Positions 9,005 to 18,205 of a stretch of DNA of 64,000 nt are shown here, piece after piece. How positions within the stretch are numbered: the stretch's first letter is position 1; every line of letters begins with the position of its first letter. The translations under genes and the position numbers were made by a program. Origin of the DNA: Ruegeria intermedia (GTDB taxonomy: Bacteria > Pseudomonadota > Alphaproteobacteria > Rhodobacterales > Rhodobacteraceae); NCBI RefSeq assembly GCF_900129345.1, contig NZ_FQVK01000002.1:62001-126000 (forward strand), in the 5' to 3' direction. The notes beneath the pieces are model-generated. The model searched no databases. It was not told the DNA's origin and saw only the letters and a list, made by a program, of their open reading frames with translations.

Positions 9005-10615
9005 ATGTCATCAAAGGACAATCCCAAAGAACTTTGGCGCAGAGGGTTGCGGCGCTTGGCCGTGGCCACGGTGTCCCTCGCGCTGGTCGTGCCGGCCTGG
9101 GCGCAGGAACAGAAGCCGAACATTCTGGTGATCTGGGGCGATGATATCGGTCAGTCGAACATCTCGGCCTATACCATGGGCATGATGGGATATCGCACGC
9201 CGAATATCGACCGCGTTGCGAATGAAGGCATGATCTTCACTGATTACTATGGCGAGCAGTCCTGTACTGCGGGCCGGTCATCCTACATCATGGGTCAGTC
9301 GGTGTTCCGCACCGGGTTGTCGAAGGTCGGCCTGCCGGGCGCGGATCTCGGCATGCAGGTCGAAGACCCCACCATTGCCGGGCTGCTGAAGGATCATGGG
9401 TATGTCACCGGTCAATTCGGCAAGAACCACTTGGGCGACAAGGATGAACATCTTCCGACAAACCACGGTTTTGACGAATTTTTCGGCAATCTGTATCACC
9501 TGAATGCGGAAGAAGAACCCGAAAACGAGGACTATCCGGGCGATGCGGTTCTGCCTGATGGCCGGACCTTCCGCGAAGCCTTTGGCCCGCGTGGCGTCAT
9601 CAAGTCCAAGGCCGACGGAACCATCGAAGATACCGGACCGCTGACCAAGAAGCGGATGGAAACCGTGGATGACGAAACCGTGGCCGCGGCGATCGACTTC
9701 ATCAAGCGAGCGCACGAACAGGGCAAGCCCTTCTATGTCTGGTGGAACGGAACGCGGATGCACTTCCGCACTCATGTCAAAGACGAGATGCGCCAGCAGG
9801 CCAATGACATGACCGGGCGTGTGATGGACGAATACTCGGCCGGCATGATCGAACATGACATGCATGTGGGCCAGCTGCTCGATCTGCTGGACGAGCTGGG
9901 CATCGCGGACAACACGATCGTCCATTATTCGACAGACAACGGACCGCATTACAACACCTGGCCCGATGCCGCGTCCACGCCGTTCTGGGGCGAAAAGAAC
10001 ACCAACTGGGAAGGCGGCTGGCGCGTGCCTTCGATGGTGCGCTGGCCGGGTCACATCGAACCCGGTTCGGCCACCAACGAGATCGTGCACCACATGGACT
10101 GGCTGCCCACCTACCTGGCGGCGGCCGGAGACCCGGAGATCAAGGAAAAACTGAAGCAGGGCTACAGTTCGCCCGCCATGGGTCGCGACTACAAGGTGCA
10201 TCTTGACGGCTACAACATCCTGCCGCTGTTGACCGGTGAAACCACCGAAAGCCCGCGCAAGGAGATCTTCTATTTCTCGGATGACGGCGACCTGACCGCC
10301 CTGCGCTACGACGACTGGAAACTGATCTTCCTGGAGCAGAAGGCCTGGGCCACCCTGCGCGCCTGGATGGAGCCGTGGACCGAACTGCGGGTGCCGATCA
10401 TCGTGAACCTGCGCCGCGATCCCTATGAGCGCGGATATCGCACGTCCAACACCTACTATGACTGGATGATCGACCGCGTGTATCTGCTGGTGCCGGCCCA
10501 ACAATATGTGGCGAATTTCCTGGCAACCTTCCAGGAGTTCCCGCCGCGCCAGAAAGCAGCCAGCTTCAGCCTGGACCAGGTGATCGAGACAATGCTGACG
10601 CCGACCAACAACTGA
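9005..10615 (+). CDS. periplasmic arylsulfatase (type I sulfatase)
   Basis: A 536-residue sulfatase with a Sec signal peptide (about residues 1-33, RRLAVATVSLALVVPAWAQ). Metal ligands Asp46-Asp47 lie in LVIWGDDIG, and the nucleophile signature CTAGR (Cys87 to Arg91) fits C-x-[PA]-x-R, so Cys87 should become formylglycine. GKNHLGD (from 139) and STDNGP (309-314) supply the other active-site groups. It would hydrolyse sulfate esters in the periplasm; the substrate is unknown. No formylglycine-generating enzyme lies in this window. The ribosome site AAAGGAG sits 7 bp before the ATG. A terminator-like hairpin follows before the HAD gene. Confidence 0.92.
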   Translation: MSSKDNPKELWRRGLRRLAVATVSLALVVPAWAQEQKPNILVIWGDDIGQSNISAYTMGMMGYRTPNIDRVANEGMIFTDYYGEQSCTAGRSSYIMGQSVFRTGLSKVGLPGADLGMQVEDPTIAGLLKDHGYVTGQFGKNHLGDKDEHLPTNHGFDEFFGNLYHLNAEEEPENEDYPGDAVLPDGRTFREAFGPRGVIKSKADGTIEDTGPLTKKRMETVDDETVAAAIDFIKRAHEQGKPFYVWWNGTRMHFRTHVKDEMRQQANDMTGRVMDEYSAGMIEHDMHVGQLLDLLDELGIADNTIVHYSTDNGPHYNTWPDAASTPFWGEKNTNWEGGWRVPSMVRWPGHIEPGSATNEIVHHMDWLPTYLAAAGDPEIKEKLKQGYSSPAMGRDYKVHLDGYNILPLLTGETTESPRKEIFYFSDDGDLTALRYDDWKLIFLEQKAWATLRAWMEPWTELRVPIIVNLRRDPYERGYRTSNTYYDWMIDRVYLLVPAQQYVANFLATFQEFPPRQKAASFSLDQVIETMLTPTNN

Positions 10616-10637
10616 TCCTGGCCGGACTTGCGATCGG

Positions 10638-10672
10638 GGGTCGCCGGCTTGAACGGCGGCCCTAATTTTATT
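10638..10672 (+). terminator. hairpin plus T-rich tail after the sulfatase gene
   Basis: A 9-bp stem (GGGTCGCCG with CGGCGGCCC, one G-T wobble) with a 7-base loop is followed by TAATTTTATT. It lies in the 75 bp between the sulfatase and the HAD gene on the same strand, so it may be a terminator or a partial attenuator that lowers downstream expression. Confidence 0.65.
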
Positions 10673-10690
10673 GCATTGAAAGGATAGTTC

Positions 10691-11665
10691 ATGTTTCGAC
10701 AGCTTGTTTCAGCCACCCTTCTTGCGCTGCCGGCAGGGCTTGCGGCCGATCCCTTGCCCAGCTGGACCGACAGGCCCACCAAAGAGCGGATCATCGACTT
10801 CGTGGAAACGGTCACGACGCCGGGCACGCCTGAATATGTCATCCCCGCCGACCGGGTGGCCGTTTTCGACAATGACGGCACGTTGTGGGCGGAACAGCCC
10901 GTCTATTTCCAGTTCATCTATGCCATGGATGAATTGGCCGAGATGGCACAGGACGACCCGTCGATCCTGACCACGCCGACGTTGGAAGCCGCGGCCAGGG
11001 GCGACGCCGAGACCGTATTGAAGGGCGGAGAGGACGCCCTGATCGAGGTCGTCAGCGCCACGCATTCGGGCCTCAGCGTCGAGGCGTTCCAGGCGTCCGT
11101 CGCCGAATGGTTCCAGACCGAGCGCCATCCCCAAACAGGGCTGGCCTATGACCAGATGACCTATCAGCCCATGGTCGAGCTGCTCAGATACCTGCGCGAC
11201 GAAGGGTTCTCCACCTACATCGTTTCGGGGGGCGGGCTGCATTTCATGCGCGTTTTTACCGAAGACGCCTATGGGATTCCGCCCAACCAGGTTCTGGGCA
11301 CCTATGCCGAAAGCACCTATGAATTGGTGGATGGCACGCCCACGATCATGAAGGCACCCGCGCTGGCGTTCATCGACGACAAGGAGGGCAAGCCCATCAA
11401 CATCGAACGCTCGATCGGGAAACGCCCGATTCTGGCAGTCGGAAACTCGGATGGTGATTTCGCCATGCTCGAATGGACCACGGCCGGCGACGGGCCGCGG
11501 ATGGGGGTTTTGATCCATCACACCGACGCCGAACGGGAATGGGCCTATGATCGCGACAGCCACATCGGGCGCCTTGTCGACGGTCTGGACAAAGGCCCGG
11601 AAATGGGCTGGGTTATCGTGGACATGGCCAAGGACTGGTCCCGGGTTTTCACCGGATCGAACTGA
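10691..11665 (+). CDS. secreted HAD-family phosphatase
   Basis: A 324-residue protein with a signal peptide (about residues 1-19, LVSATLLALPAGLAAD). HAD motif I is VFDNDGTLW (58-66; nucleophile Asp60, acid/base Asp62), motif II lies around YIVSGGG, and the C-terminal metal motif is VGNSDGDFAML. The layout resembles phosphoserine-phosphatase-like HAD enzymes, but the export signal points to a periplasmic phosphatase. The substrate is not known. It lies between a periplasmic sulfatase and a cardiolipin synthase on the same strand, 19 bp before the latter. The ATG at 10691 follows an AAAGGA site. Confidence 0.85.
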   Translation: MFRQLVSATLLALPAGLAADPLPSWTDRPTKERIIDFVETVTTPGTPEYVIPADRVAVFDNDGTLWAEQPVYFQFIYAMDELAEMAQDDPSILTTPTLEAAARGDAETVLKGGEDALIEVVSATHSGLSVEAFQASVAEWFQTERHPQTGLAYDQMTYQPMVELLRYLRDEGFSTYIVSGGGLHFMRVFTEDAYGIPPNQVLGTYAESTYELVDGTPTIMKAPALAFIDDKEGKPINIERSIGKRPILAVGNSDGDFAMLEWTTAGDGPRMGVLIHHTDAEREWAYDRDSHIGRLVDGLDKGPEMGWVIVDMAKDWSRVFTGSN

Positions 11666-11684
11666 AGCGCGGAAGGGTTGCCCC

Positions 11685-13097
11685 ATGTGGACATTCATCG
11701 CCTCGCTGTCGGTCTTTGCCGTCTATTGCGTCGCGGTGTTTTTCTCGGTGCGGGCGGCGCAGACGGCGCGCACGCCGCAAGGGGCCGTCGGGTGGGCGGT
11801 GTTTCTGCTTTCGGCGCCCTTTCTGGCGGTTCCGTTGTACTTGTTTCTTGGCCATCACCGGTTTCAGGGCTATCGCATCGCCCGCAAGGAAAGTGAACGC
11901 GTCGTCGAAGGCATTCGCGCCTTTTCCGACGCCGCAAAACCCGACCCCACCGACCTTTCGGTCAACCCCAAACCGTTCGAGGCCCTGTCCCACCTGCCCG
12001 TCTGTCGTGGCAACAGCATGGACCTGCTGATCGATGGCGAGGCGACCTTCGAGGCGATCTTCGCCGCGATCGATCAGGCCCGGAAATACGTTCTGATCCA
12101 GTTCTACATCGTGCGCGACGATGCGCTTGGGCTGGAACTTCAGGAAAAACTGATCGACGCGGCCAGCCGCGGCGTGCATGTCCGCTTCATGACCGACGCG
12201 GTCGGCAGCTATGGCCTGCCGCGGGCCTATCTGGAGGAGCTGCGTCAGGCCGGTGTGGACGTGGCCGACCCCCGCGACCAGCGCGGCCCCAATTTCCGCT
12301 TCCAGCTGAATTATCGCAACCACCGCAAGACCGTGATCGTCGATGGCGAGATCGGCTTCATCGGCGGCCACAATGTCGGCATCGAGTATCTGGGCCAGGA
12401 CCCCGAATTTGGCCGCTGGCGCGACACCCACATCCGGATGACGGGCCATATCGTGCGCCAGTTGCAGTTGATCTTCACCGAGGACTGGCACTGGGCCCGC
12501 GGCGAAGACCTGATCGATCTGCTGGACTGGGCCGGCAGCGAATCCGACCGGAACATGAACGCGCTGCTGGTGGCGACCGGCCCCGGCGACGACACGGAAA
12601 CCGGGGCGATGATGTTCTTTGCCGCGATTGCCGCGGCGACCGACCGCGTGTGGATCGCCTCGCCCTATTTCGTGCCCGACATCGACATCATGGCCGCGCT
12701 GCAAAATGCCGCTCTGCGGGGCGTGGACGTGCGCATCCTGGTGCCCGACGCGATCGACCATCGCCTGCCCTGGCTGGCGGCCTTCGCCTATTTCGACGAG
12801 ATCCGCGACTGCGGCGTGCGTGTCCTGCGCTATACCGACGGGTTCATGCATCAAAAGGCCTTCGTTGTCGATGACACGCTGGCCGCCGTCGGAACCACCA
12901 ACCTCGACAACCGCTCGTTCCGGCTGAACTTCGAGGCGATGGCCCTGTTCTTCGACAAACGCGCGGCCGAGGCCGTGGCCGACATGCTGCGTACCGATTT
13001 CGAAAACAGCTATGAGCTGACGCGCAGGCTGATCCAGCAGCCGCCGCATATCCGCCACGGGGCACCGCTGGCGCGCCTGTTCGCCCCCATCCTCTAG
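11685..13097 (+). CDS. cardiolipin synthase (phospholipase D superfamily)
   Basis: A 470-residue membrane enzyme with two N-terminal membrane segments (about residues 3-20 and 35-55) and two PLD active sites. The first HKD motif is in YRNHRKTVIVDGEIGFIGGHN and the second in MHQKAFVVDDTLAAVGTTN. It condenses phosphatidylglycerol-type lipids into cardiolipin at the inner membrane. The length is normal for bacterial ClsA-like enzymes. The ATG at 11685 starts MWTFIASLSVFAV; the longer frame overlaps the HAD gene. It ends in a 4-bp convergent overlap with the K+ channel gene. Confidence 0.92.
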   Translation: MWTFIASLSVFAVYCVAVFFSVRAAQTARTPQGAVGWAVFLLSAPFLAVPLYLFLGHHRFQGYRIARKESERVVEGIRAFSDAAKPDPTDLSVNPKPFEALSHLPVCRGNSMDLLIDGEATFEAIFAAIDQARKYVLIQFYIVRDDALGLELQEKLIDAASRGVHVRFMTDAVGSYGLPRAYLEELRQAGVDVADPRDQRGPNFRFQLNYRNHRKTVIVDGEIGFIGGHNVGIEYLGQDPEFGRWRDTHIRMTGHIVRQLQLIFTEDWHWARGEDLIDLLDWAGSESDRNMNALLVATGPGDDTETGAMMFFAAIAAATDRVWIASPYFVPDIDIMAALQNAALRGVDVRILVPDAIDHRLPWLAAFAYFDEIRDCGVRVLRYTDGFMHQKAFVVDDTLAAVGTTNLDNRSFRLNFEAMALFFDKRAAEAVADMLRTDFENSYELTRRLIQQPPHIRHGAPLARLFAPIL

Positions 13098-13528
13098 GGA
13101 TTCAGGTGTTCCTCGAACATCCGGGTCATCAACGCGACCAGAAAGGCCGTGGAAAGGCCAAAGGCCAGCAGCCCGGTCACCGAGGCAAAAGCGCCGAAGA
13201 TGCGCAGCCCTTCCCCCAGGACGATGTCGCCGTAGCCCAGCGTGGTGAAGGTTACCAACGAGAAATACAGCGCCGAGTTCCAGCCGGGCAACACGTCGCC
13301 CAGCACCCAGACCACCGCCCAGATCCAGACCTGAACCGTGTGCGCCGCGACGATCACGCCCAGGGAAAAGGCGATCGGTCCGGCGGTGCGCAGGATGCGG
13401 CTGCGGTTCTGCCAGCTTTCGTCCAGCCGGCGCAGCACTTGAACGCACCAGGTCAGCAACCCGATCTCGATCAGGAAACACAGCCCCAGATAGAAGCTGC
13501 CCCAAAGGATCTGATGCAGCAATGTCAT
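13094..13528 (-). CDS. two-TM potassium channel family protein
   Basis: A 144-residue protein with hydrophobic segments at about residues 9-31, 50-77 and 111-134 and the K+ selectivity filter TTLGYGD (95-101) in a pore loop. It lacks a cytosolic RCK/TrkA domain, so it is a minimal Ion_trans_2 channel. The ATG at 13528 is preferred to upstream starts because GGGGAGA lies 6 bases before it and the upstream extension is proline- and arginine-rich without family character. It is convergent with the cardiolipin synthase gene and divergent from the ABC transporter. Confidence 0.85.
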   Translation of the reverse strand: MTLLHQILWGSFYLGLCFLIEIGLLTWCVQVLRRLDESWQNRSRILRTAGPIAFSLGVIVAAHTVQVWIWAVVWVLGDVLPGWNSALYFSLVTFTTLGYGDIVLGEGLRIFGAFASVTGLLAFGLSTAFLVALMTRMFEEHLNP

Positions 13529-13676
13529 GTCTCTCCCCGGCATTCGGCCAACCCCGAACCCGAAGAATGACGGTTTCGCGCGCCCGGTACAAGGGACGTC
13601 CGGGTGCGGCGAAATGATCGCGCTGGGTTCGGGTACTGGACACCGGCGCCGCGTGCCGCACATTCTGGGGTGGACT

Positions 13677-14339
13677 ATGACAGGCCCTGACATGTTGCTG
13701 GAATTTCACGATATCCACAAAACCTATCCCGGCGGGCGCCCGGTTCTGAACGGTGTTTCGCTGTCGCTGGATCAGGGGCAGACCCTCGCCCTGACCGGTG
13801 AAAGCGGCAGCGGCAAGAGCACCCTGCTGAACCTGACGGCCACCCTCGACCGCTTTGACAGCGGAGAAATCCTTCTGGACGGCACCGCCCTGTCGCGGCT
13901 CGGAGATGCCGACCGCGCGGCGCTGCGCCGGACGCATGTGGCGCTGGTGTTCCAGCAGTTCAACCTGATCCCGTCGCTGACCGTCGGTCAGAACCTGTCG
14001 TTCCATGCGCGGTTGGCCGGCCGGCACGACCCCGAGTGGGAGGCGCATCTGACCCGGCGGCTGGGGCTGTCCGATCTGACCGGGCGTTATCCCGAAGGCC
14101 TCTCGGGCGGGCAGCAGCAACGGGTGGCCATCGGGCGCGCCCTGGCGGTTCGGCCCCGGCTGCTGCTGGCCGATGAACCGACGGGCAACCTGGACGAAAC
14201 CGCCAGCGCCGCGGTGCTCGATCTGATGCTGGCGCTGGTTGCGGAAACCGGCGCCGCGCTGCTGCTGGTGACGCATTCCCAGGCCATCGCGGCGCGCCTC
14301 GACCGGCAGGCCCACCTGACCAACGGCCGGATCGCATGA
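13677..14339 (+). CDS. ABC transporter ATP-binding protein (LolD/MacB-type, AttE-like)
   Basis: A 220-residue ATPase with Walker A GESGSGKST, the Q-loop region ALVFQQFNLIPSLT, signature LSGGQQQR and Walker B LLLADEPTGNLDE. This is the family pairing with FtsX-type permeases that move lipoproteins or other substrates from the outer leaflet rather than importing solutes. The ATG at 13677 follows a GTGG sequence; a second in-frame ATG lies 15 bp downstream. It overlaps the permease gene by ATGA and forms a three-gene unit with the lipocalin-like gene. Confidence 0.92.
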   Translation: MTGPDMLLEFHDIHKTYPGGRPVLNGVSLSLDQGQTLALTGESGSGKSTLLNLTATLDRFDSGEILLDGTALSRLGDADRAALRRTHVALVFQQFNLIPSLTVGQNLSFHARLAGRHDPEWEAHLTRRLGLSDLTGRYPEGLSGGQQQRVAIGRALAVRPRLLLADEPTGNLDETASAAVLDLMLALVAETGAALLLVTHSQAIAARLDRQAHLTNGRIA

Positions 14340-16741
14340 TCGGCCCCGTCCTGCAGGCGCTGTGGTCGCATTGGCGCTGGCACCGGGTGCAACTGGCCAC
14401 CCTGCTGGCCGGAATCGCTCTGGCGACCGGGTTGTGGTCGGCCGTGCAGGCCATCAACGCCGAGGCGCGCGCCAGCTATGACCGGGCCAATGCGCAACTG
14501 GGGTTGGGCCAGTTGGACGAGTTGATCCATCCCTCGGGGCGCATCCCGTTGGCAACCTACGTCGCGCTGCGCCGTTCGGGCTGGCAGGTCGCCGCGGTTC
14601 TGGACGGCCGGATCGACGCGGGCGGACGATCGGTGCGCCTGATGGGGGTCGACATGGTCTCCTACCCGGCCTTGCCGGCGCTGGCTGATCCGCAGGGGAA
14701 CCCACCCGCCCCCGAATCCGTGCTGACGCCGCCCGGCCGGCTGTTTGCCACGCCTGATCTGGCCGCGCGGCTTTCTGAGCGGCGGGATTTGCCTCCGATC
14801 CTGACCAGCACGGCGCTGCCGCCGGATCTGGTCCTGACGGATATCGGCACAGCCGAAACCCTTTTGGGTCAGTCGGGCAGTCTGACGCGCCTGGTGCTGC
14901 TGCCCGACCAGCCCCGTGCGCGACCGCCGCTGGATCAGGTTGCGCCCGACCTGCGTCGCCGCGGCCCGGACAGCCGCATCGACACGGCCCGCCTGACCGA
15001 CAGTTTTCACCTGAACCTCTCGGCCTTCGGGCTGTTGTCCTTTGCGGTGGGGCTGTTCATTGTTCATGGCACCGTTGGGCTGGCCTTTGCGCAGCGGCGC
15101 GGCATGGTTCGGACCCTGCGCGCGCTTGGGGTGCCGCTGGCCACCCTTTCGCGGCTGATGCTGGCCGAACTGGTCGTCTTTGCCCTGATCGGCGGCACTC
15201 TGGGTCTGGTGCTGGGGCATCTGTTGGCGGGCGCGCTGCTGCCCGACGTGGCCGCCACCCTGCGTGGTCTGTATGGCGCACCGGTCCAGGGACAGTTGCA
15301 CCTGCGGCCCGGGTGGGCCGCCGCCGGGCTGGCGATGGCCGTGGGCGGCACGATCCTGGCCAGCGGACAGGCGTTGTGGCGACTGGCCAGGCTGCCTCTG
15401 CTGGCCGCACCCGGCGTGCAGGCCTGGCGGCGCGGAACCGACCACCGCACCAGCGCCCTTACCGGGCTGTTCGTCTGCGCGGCGGGCATTGCCGCGTATT
15501 CCCTGTTCGACGGGCTGGTGGCGGGCTTTGTCCTGCTGGGCGGCATCCTGACCGGCAGCGCGCTGCTGCTGCCAATGCTTGTGTCGACTGCCCTGCGCGT
15601 CTTTGGCCGACGTGCAAGAAAGCCCGTGACGCAATGGGTCTGGGCCGACATGCAGGCGCAACTGCCGGGGCTGTCTCTGGCATTGATGGCGTTGCTGCTG
15701 GCGCTGGCGGCGAATATCGGCGTGGGCACGATGGTATCCAGCTTTCGGCTGACCTTCCTTGGCTGGCTCGATCAGCGCTTGGTGTCGGAACTGTACGTGA
15801 CGGCCGAGGACTCGGATCAGGGCCGGCAGATCCAGGCCTGGCTTGAACCGCGCGCCGAGGCGGTTCTGCCGATCCGCAACGTCGAGCTGCCCCATGAAAC
15901 CGGGCCGTTGTTCCTGTATGGCATCGTCGATCACCCGACCTATCGCGAACACTGGCCGCTGATCTCCGGCGCCCCCGATGCCTGGGACACGCTGTTTCGC
16001 GGCGAGGGCATTCTGATCAACGAACAACTGGCCCGCCGCGCCGATCTGTGGCCCGGCGACCGGTTGCCCCTTGCGCCCGGCATGGCCTTGACGATCGCGG
16101 GGGTCTATTCCGACTATGGCAATCCGACCGGGCAGGCCATCGTGGCCATGGACCTGTTCGATCAGATCGCGCCCGAGGCCGAAAACCGCCGGTTCGGCAT
16201 ACGGATCGACCCGTCTCAGGCAAGCCCTCTGGCCGATGCACTGCGCACGCGGTTCGATCTGGGCCCCGGTGCCGTCGTGCCGCAAGCCGCCGTCAAGGCG
16301 CAGTCGCGCGCGATCTTCGAAAAGACGTTCGTCGTGACCTCGGCGTTGAACGTGCTGACCCTGGGCGTCGCGGGCTTTGCCATGTTCACCAGCCTGCTGA
16401 CGCTGTGGACACAGCGTCTGCCACAGATCGCGCCGATCTGGGCGCTGGGGCTGACCCGGTCTCGGCTGGCCGCGCTGGAGCTGTTGCGCAGCGTGGTGCT
16501 GGCCGCCCTGACCGCCTTCCTTGCCTTGCCTTTGGGGCTGGTGCTGGCCTGGGTCCTGCTGTCGGTCATCAACGTTCAGGCCTTTGGCTGGCGCCTGCCC
16601 ATGTTCCTGTTTCCCTGGGCCTGGGTGCAGCTTTTCGTTCTGACGGCCATCGCCGCCCTGCTGGCCGCCGCCCTGCCCGCGTGGCGATTGCGCCGCGTTC
16701 CACCCGCCGATCTGCTGAGGGTTTTTGCCAATGAACGTTAA
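14336..16741 (+). CDS. ABC transporter permease, FtsX/MacB type (fused AttFG-like)
   Basis: An 801-residue membrane protein with an N-terminal segment (about residues 18-40), a periplasmic domain, then several hydrophobic segments (about 225-430). A second periplasmic domain and a last group of three (about 670-790) follow. The two halves each look like an FtsX unit, so one chain probably does the work of the AttF and AttG pair. The last group carries AGFAMFTSLLTLWTQRLPQIA, as in FtsX permeases. The start overlaps the ATPase stop and the end overlaps the lipocalin-like gene by 11 bp, indicating coupled expression. Confidence 0.87.
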   Translation: MIGPVLQALWSHWRWHRVQLATLLAGIALATGLWSAVQAINAEARASYDRANAQLGLGQLDELIHPSGRIPLATYVALRRSGWQVAAVLDGRIDAGGRSVRLMGVDMVSYPALPALADPQGNPPAPESVLTPPGRLFATPDLAARLSERRDLPPILTSTALPPDLVLTDIGTAETLLGQSGSLTRLVLLPDQPRARPPLDQVAPDLRRRGPDSRIDTARLTDSFHLNLSAFGLLSFAVGLFIVHGTVGLAFAQRRGMVRTLRALGVPLATLSRLMLAELVVFALIGGTLGLVLGHLLAGALLPDVAATLRGLYGAPVQGQLHLRPGWAAAGLAMAVGGTILASGQALWRLARLPLLAAPGVQAWRRGTDHRTSALTGLFVCAAGIAAYSLFDGLVAGFVLLGGILTGSALLLPMLVSTALRVFGRRARKPVTQWVWADMQAQLPGLSLALMALLLALAANIGVGTMVSSFRLTFLGWLDQRLVSELYVTAEDSDQGRQIQAWLEPRAEAVLPIRNVELPHETGPLFLYGIVDHPTYREHWPLISGAPDAWDTLFRGEGILINEQLARRADLWPGDRLPLAPGMALTIAGVYSDYGNPTGQAIVAMDLFDQIAPEAENRRFGIRIDPSQASPLADALRTRFDLGPGAVVPQAAVKAQSRAIFEKTFVVTSALNVLTLGVAGFAMFTSLLTLWTQRLPQIAPIWALGLTRSRLAALELLRSVVLAALTAFLALPLGLVLAWVLLSVINVQAFGWRLPMFLFPWAWVQLFVLTAIAALLAAALPAWRLRRVPPADLLRVFANER

Positions 16742-17777
16742 GGCGCTCGTCTTTCTGCTGCTGACCCCTTTCGCGGCATCGGCCCAAGGCTTTGCCGGTC
16801 TGGGCAGCAGCGCCGAAGGCTTTGACATTCCGCAGCCGGGCCATCGGTTCGACTTCCCGGCCGATCACGGCCCGCACCCGTCTTTCCGCATCGAATGGTG
16901 GTACCTGACCGCCAACCTGACAGGCGCGGACGGGCAGGAGTATGGCATCCAATGGACCCTGTTCCGATCAGCGCTGCGGCCGTTCGAGCAGAGCGGCTGG
17001 CAGAGCCCGCAGCTGTGGATGGGTCATGCCGGCCTGACGACCCCGGACACCCACTTTTTTGCCGAACGCCTGGCGCGTGGCGGCATCGGGCAGGCCGGGG
17101 TCACAGCCGTGCCGTTCCAGGCCTGGATCGACGAGTGGCACATGCGCGGCGACATCATCGACGCGCTGAGCCTGCGCGCCAACGGGGCCGACTTCGGGTA
17201 TGACCTGAGCCTGACAGCGGACGGCCCCTTGGTATTCCACGGCGACAATGGGTATTCGGTCAAATCCGCCGAGGGACAAGCCAGCTATTACTATTCGCAA
17301 CCCAGATACGCGGTTTCAGGAGTTCTGCACCTGCCCGACCGCGATGTGCAGGTTACCGGCGAAGGCTGGCTGGATCGCGAGTGGTCCTCGCAACCGCTGG
17401 CCGCGGACCAGTCCGGGTGGGACTGGTTCTCGCTGACATTCGACACGGGCGACAAGCTGATGGCCTTTCGCCTGCGCGGCGGACGCGGGGACTTCACGGC
17501 CGCGACCTGGATCAATGCCGAAGGCACCAGCCAGTCCCTGCCCGATGGTCAGATCCGGTTCACACCAGTGCAGACCAGTTCGGTGGCCGGGCGTGACATC
17601 CCGACCGAATGGGCGATATCGCTGCCGGCCAAGGGGGTCGAAATTCGCGTCAGCGCGCTGAACCCCGGCGCCTGGATGGGGACCCGATTTGCCTATTGGG
17701 AGGGGCCGGTGACCGTGTCAGGCAGCCATGCCGGGCGCGGCTACCTGGAAATGACGGGGTATGGCGCGCCGCCCTAG
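16731..17777 (+). CDS. secreted lipocalin-like (AttH/CrtC-type) protein
   Basis: A 348-residue protein with a signal peptide (about residues 1-17, VKALVFLLLTPFAASAQG) and the hallmark FRIEWWYLTANL of the AttH/carotenoid-hydratase lipocalin family. A second conserved part contains GEGWLDREWSSQPL and GWDWFSL. In AttEFGH systems this subunit is the periplasmic partner of the ABC exporter; CrtC itself is a carotenoid hydratase, but no carotenoid genes are nearby. The ATG at 16731 lies within the end of the permease gene. The end overlaps the stop of the convergent stress-protein gene by 4 bp. Confidence 0.87.
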   Translation: MNVKALVFLLLTPFAASAQGFAGLGSSAEGFDIPQPGHRFDFPADHGPHPSFRIEWWYLTANLTGADGQEYGIQWTLFRSALRPFEQSGWQSPQLWMGHAGLTTPDTHFFAERLARGGIGQAGVTAVPFQAWIDEWHMRGDIIDALSLRANGADFGYDLSLTADGPLVFHGDNGYSVKSAEGQASYYYSQPRYAVSGVLHLPDRDVQVTGEGWLDREWSSQPLAADQSGWDWFSLTFDTGDKLMAFRLRGGRGDFTAATWINAEGTSQSLPDGQIRFTPVQTSSVAGRDIPTEWAISLPAKGVEIRVSALNPGAWMGTRFAYWEGPVTVSGSHAGRGYLEMTGYGAPP

Positions 17778-18205
17778 CGGACGACGTAGACCGAAACATC
17801 CGAATGGCGCACGACCCGCGCGGCGTTCGGACCCAGCAGGTAGTCCTTGAAATCCGGCTTGTGCGCACCGATCACGATCAGATCGCTGCCGGCGCTTTCG
17901 GCGGTTTTCAGGATCTCTTGATAGGCCGTGCCGGTGGCCACCACATGCCGGATCGTGGCATTGCGCTCGGCGCCCAGCACGTCCTCGCACAGGGCGACCA
18001 GCTGGTCATGGGCCTCTTGCGTGGCTTTTTCGTGGAAATCGGGTTTGAAGAAACCCGACACCCAGCTTTCGCCGAAATCCGGCAGCACGGTCACCACGTC
18101 CAGTTGCGCCCCGTCCATATCGGCCAGTTTGGCCGCCTGTTTCAGGACCGGGGCGTCGATCTTGCCGTTGCTGATGTCAACGGCGCACAGAACCGATTTG
18201 CTCAT
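17774..18205 (-). CDS. universal stress protein (UspA family), TRAP-associated
   Basis: A 143-residue UspA-fold protein: N-terminal strand KSVLCAVDISNG, central SDLIVIGAHKP and the C-terminal end ARVVRHSDVSVYVVR. The usual ATP-loop ending G-x9-GS is altered (LLGPNAARVVRHS), so nucleotide binding may differ. Small UspA proteins coupled to TRAP transporters, such as TeaD of Halomonas, bind ATP and modulate uptake. Its ATG overlaps the TGA of the TRAP permease gene (18202-18205), which supports a similar accessory role here. Confidence 0.88.
   Translation of the reverse strand: MSKSVLCAVDISNGKIDAPVLKQAAKLADMDGAQLDVVTVLPDFGESWVSGFFKPDFHEKATQEAHDQLVALCEDVLGAERNATIRHVVATGTAYQEILKTAESAGSDLIVIGAHKPDFKDYLLGPNAARVVRHSDVSVYVVR

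Noticed and set aside
8745..9131. Open frame between the BatD-like and sulfatase genes
   Set aside because: It overlaps the sulfatase start in another frame, has an unusual amino-acid make-up and no family features; the 260-bp gap is more likely a promoter region.
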